Below, piece after piece: positions 5,191 through 5,915 of a stretch of 5,915 nt of DNA; within the stretch, counting starts at the first letter, position 1; every line of letters begins with the position of its first letter. A program made the translations under genes and the position numbers. Where the stretch lies: contig DYCA01000062.1 of the NCBI GenBank assembly GCA_019418305.1, positions 1-5,915 on the forward strand, written 5' to 3'. The stretch comes from Clostridiales bacterium. Lineage in GTDB: Bacteria > Bacillota > Clostridia > Oscillospirales > Butyricicoccaceae. Under the pieces are notes generated by a model. It was given only the letters and a program-made list of their open reading frames with translations, was not told the origin of the DNA and ran no database searches.

Positions 5191-5376
5191 ATGAAGGACA
5201 AACGAAAGCCCGAACGCGAGCCCAAGCCGTTCCCGCAGTATGACGACGCGGCGCATATCGATTCCGCCGCAGTGGCGTCTGTGCCGCCCTGGTCGCAGGA
5301 CACGCCACCGCGCGGAGACCCAGCGGCCACGGCTTACACCGAAATGTACTGTGAAAATCCGAAAAACAAGCAATAA
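5191..5376 (+). CDS. Small proline-rich charged protein of unknown function
   Basis: This ORF of 61 aa begins 14 nt after the spoVT stop, with a G-rich ribosome site (5177-5183) before ATG 5191. The N-terminus is strongly basic and Pro-rich (MKDKRKPEREPKPFPQYDD), the middle carries Ala/Val and Pro-Pro-Trp (AAVASVPPWSQDTPP), and the tail is polar with one Cys (about 54). There is no signal peptide or membrane segment; it is probably disordered. Position between spoVT and a strong terminator suggests co-transcription from the sigma-G promoter and so forespore expression, by inference. The start upstream at 5131 would overlap spoVT and is less likely. Coding status is probable, not proven; I do not recognise a family. 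Confidence 0.55.
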   Translation: MKDKRKPEREPKPFPQYDDAAHIDSAAVASVPPWSQDTPPRGDPAATAYTEMYCENPKNKQ

Positions 5377-5383
5377 GGCTGAC

Positions 5384-5415
5384 AGGCCGGCGCGGAAACG
5401 CGCCGGTCTTTTCTT
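5384..5415 (+). terminator. Rho-independent terminator with GAAA loop
   Basis: CCGGCGCG (5387-5394) pairs perfectly with CGCGCCGG (5399-5406) around a GAAA tetraloop. The stem extends by A-G-G/T-C-T (5384-5386 with 5407-5409, one G-T wobble), and TTTTCTT follows. It ends the spoVT transcript 8 nt after the small ORF's stop. Confidence 0.93.
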
Positions 5416-5451
5416 GGATTTGGGGATAGGTGGAAAAATGTAAAATCACAG

Positions 5452-5463
5452 TTTGTTCACAAA
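5452..5463. promoter_or_regulatory. Short palindrome TTTGTTCACAAA
   Basis: The 5-bp arms TTTGT and ACAAA flank TC. One half, TTCACAA, resembles a Rex (NADH-sensing repressor) half-site, which would fit an rnf operon. However, it lies about 80 nt upstream of the predicted -35, and the dyad is short. Weak candidate only. Confidence 0.2.
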
Positions 5464-5505
5464 AGGAGTGGAGAAAATACCAGCAGATAATCAAGCAGCA
5501 CAAAG

Positions 5506-5541
5506 ATTTTTTGTTTTTTGGTCAAATTTTTTGTGTTTTGG
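5506..5541. repeat. Tandem 16-nt T-tract repeat upstream of the rnfC promoter
   Basis: Two copies of ATTTTTTG-T-(T/G)-TTTTGG (5506-5521 and 5526-5541) differ at one base and are spaced exactly 20 bp. The second ends 2 nt before the -35. T-tracts repeated at helical intervals bend DNA and can act as UP-like promoter boosters. The rest of 5416-5505 shows no gene or other clear signal beyond the short palindrome at 5452. Confidence 0.55.
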
Positions 5542-5543
5542 AC

Positions 5544-5573
5544 TTGCTTATTTGGTGCAAGAAACAGTATAAT
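5544..5573 (+). promoter_or_regulatory. Probable sigma-A promoter of the rnf operon
   Basis: A consensus -10 TATAAT (5568-5573) lies 18 nt after a weak -35 TTGCTT (5544-5549). The weak -35 may be offset by the T-tracts just upstream. The predicted start is near 5580, leaving a leader of about 105 nt before rnfC. Confidence 0.6.
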
Positions 5574-5578
5574 CTATT

Positions 5579-5680
5579 TTGTAAGGCTGCCCCAAGGCAC
5601 GGCCTTACAACTTCCTTTATGAAGATGGAGCCGCGCCCCCTCGGCGCAGGTTCTTCTTGCGCAAAAAAATAGAGAGGTGA
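5579..5680 (+). ncRNA. Structured 5' leader of rnfC
   Basis: A long hairpin begins at the predicted transcription start. TTGTAAGGC (5579-5587) pairs with GCCTTACAA (5602-5610), and inside it TGCC/GGCA (5588-5591/5596-5599) closes a CCAA loop with a 2-nt bulge. Further on, GGCGC (5643-5647) can pair either upstream with GCGCC (5633-5637) or, shifted as GCGCA (5644-5648), downstream with TGCGC (5658-5662). These are two exclusive hairpins just before the GAGGTGA ribosome site (5674-5680). It is not a riboswitch class I recognise; it may be a regulatory leader or an inserted repeat. Confidence 0.4.
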
Positions 5681-5685
5681 AAAAC

Positions 5686-5915
5686 ATGGTGTATTCGTTC
5701 CGTGGCGGCATTCACCCCGGTACTCATGCAGATCCGGGTTACAAGGCCGCGACAAACACCAAGCCGATCGAGAAGCTGGCACTGCCTGATCAGGTCATTC
5801 TGCCGGTTTCCATGCACATCGGCGCCCCGGCCAAGCCGATCGTTTCGGTCGGTGATACCGTGGATCTGGGACAGCCCATCGCGGAAGCCGGCGGCTTTGT
5901 CAGCGCTCCTGTCCA
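5686..5915 (+). CDS. rnfC: Rnf electron transport complex subunit C, 5' fragment
   Basis: The first 76 codons are present; the gene runs off the window. RnfC is the cytoplasm-facing NADH/flavin- and FeS-binding subunit of the Rnf complex, which couples ferredoxin:NAD+ electron transfer to Na+ or H+ translocation. The visible part is the diagnostic N-terminus: FRGGIHPGTHADPGYK, TKPIEKLALPDQVILPVSMHIGAPAKPIVSVGD, then VDLGQPIAEAGGFVSAPV. This matches the biotinyl/barrel-sandwich region that opens all RnfC proteins. The 4Fe-4S CxxCxxC motifs would lie downstream, outside the window. The ATG has GAGGTGA at 5674-5680. In Clostridia rnfC usually heads an rnfCDGEAB operon, so this promoter and leader probably control the whole complex. 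The short RnfC type without long C-terminal repeats is expected but cannot be seen. Confidence 0.95.
   Translation, partial: MVYSFRGGIHPGTHADPGYKAATNTKPIEKLALPDQVILPVSMHIGAPAKPIVSVGDTVDLGQPIAEAGGFVSAPV

Noticed and set aside
4586..5503. 305-aa minus-strand frame over spoVT and its downstream region
   Set aside because: Runs across spoVT, the small ORF and a terminator; composition typical of an antisense artefact.
5468..5572. 34-codon GTG ORF with a hydrophobic stretch (FFVFWSNFLCFGLAYLV)
   Set aside because: AAAGGAG directly abuts the GTG, leaving no spacing for initiation, and the stop lies inside the TATAAT box; better explained as T-tract DNA.
5430..5672. 80-codon + strand frame upstream of rnfC
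   Set aside because: It crosses the T-tracts, promoter and leader structure; no family resemblance and AT/GC content follows the regulatory blocks, not a gene.

Overview
The window reads as chromosomal DNA of an anaerobic, endospore-forming member of the Clostridia. The evidence is a near full-length spoVT behind a textbook sigma-G promoter, the start of rnfC (a subunit of the Rnf ferredoxin:NAD+ ion pump) and a Gram-positive type dihydroorotase. The GC-rich codon choice of the right two thirds would fit a gut Oscillospirales/Ruminococcaceae-like lineage, but that placement is inference. All supported genes are on the + strand; the long minus-strand frames are shadows of GC-rich genes.

Layout. 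(1) 1-1394: an AT-richer three-gene operon with its own promoter and terminator. It encodes a PadR-family repressor, a small one-TM protein with an N-terminal region like the HAAS/DUF1700-type domains that often travel with PadR, and a secreted 143-aa protein I do not recognise. A perfect palindrome abuts the -35, and a matching half-site lies on the -10, as expected for autorepression. (2) 1437-3122: a promoter with an extended -10 drives a DUF1294 membrane protein translationally coupled (ATGA) to a cation diffusion facilitator. The transporter has an N-D-D-D metal site and an apparently doubled cytoplasmic domain. Its 3' region (2955-3122) is a dense run of inverted repeats ending in a strong terminator. 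(3) 3164-4518: a second extended -10 promoter and pyrC (dihydroorotase). (4) 4522-5415: a direct-repeat cluster, a sigma-G promoter, spoVT and a small proline-rich ORF, closed by a GAAA-loop terminator. (5) 5416-5915: an intergenic region with phased T-tracts, a sigma-A-like promoter and a roughly 105-nt structured leader, then the 5' end of rnfC, cut by the window edge.

How the parts relate. The PadR module looks like a self-contained envelope-response cassette. The DUF1294-CDF pair looks like a metal (probably Mn2+) efflux unit. pyrC, spoVT and rnfC are housekeeping or developmental genes with separate control. The most interesting points are the secreted partner of the PadR module, the hairpin array after the CDF gene, the spoVT control region and the rnfC leader. 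No CRISPR array, tRNA, rRNA or insertion sequence was seen.
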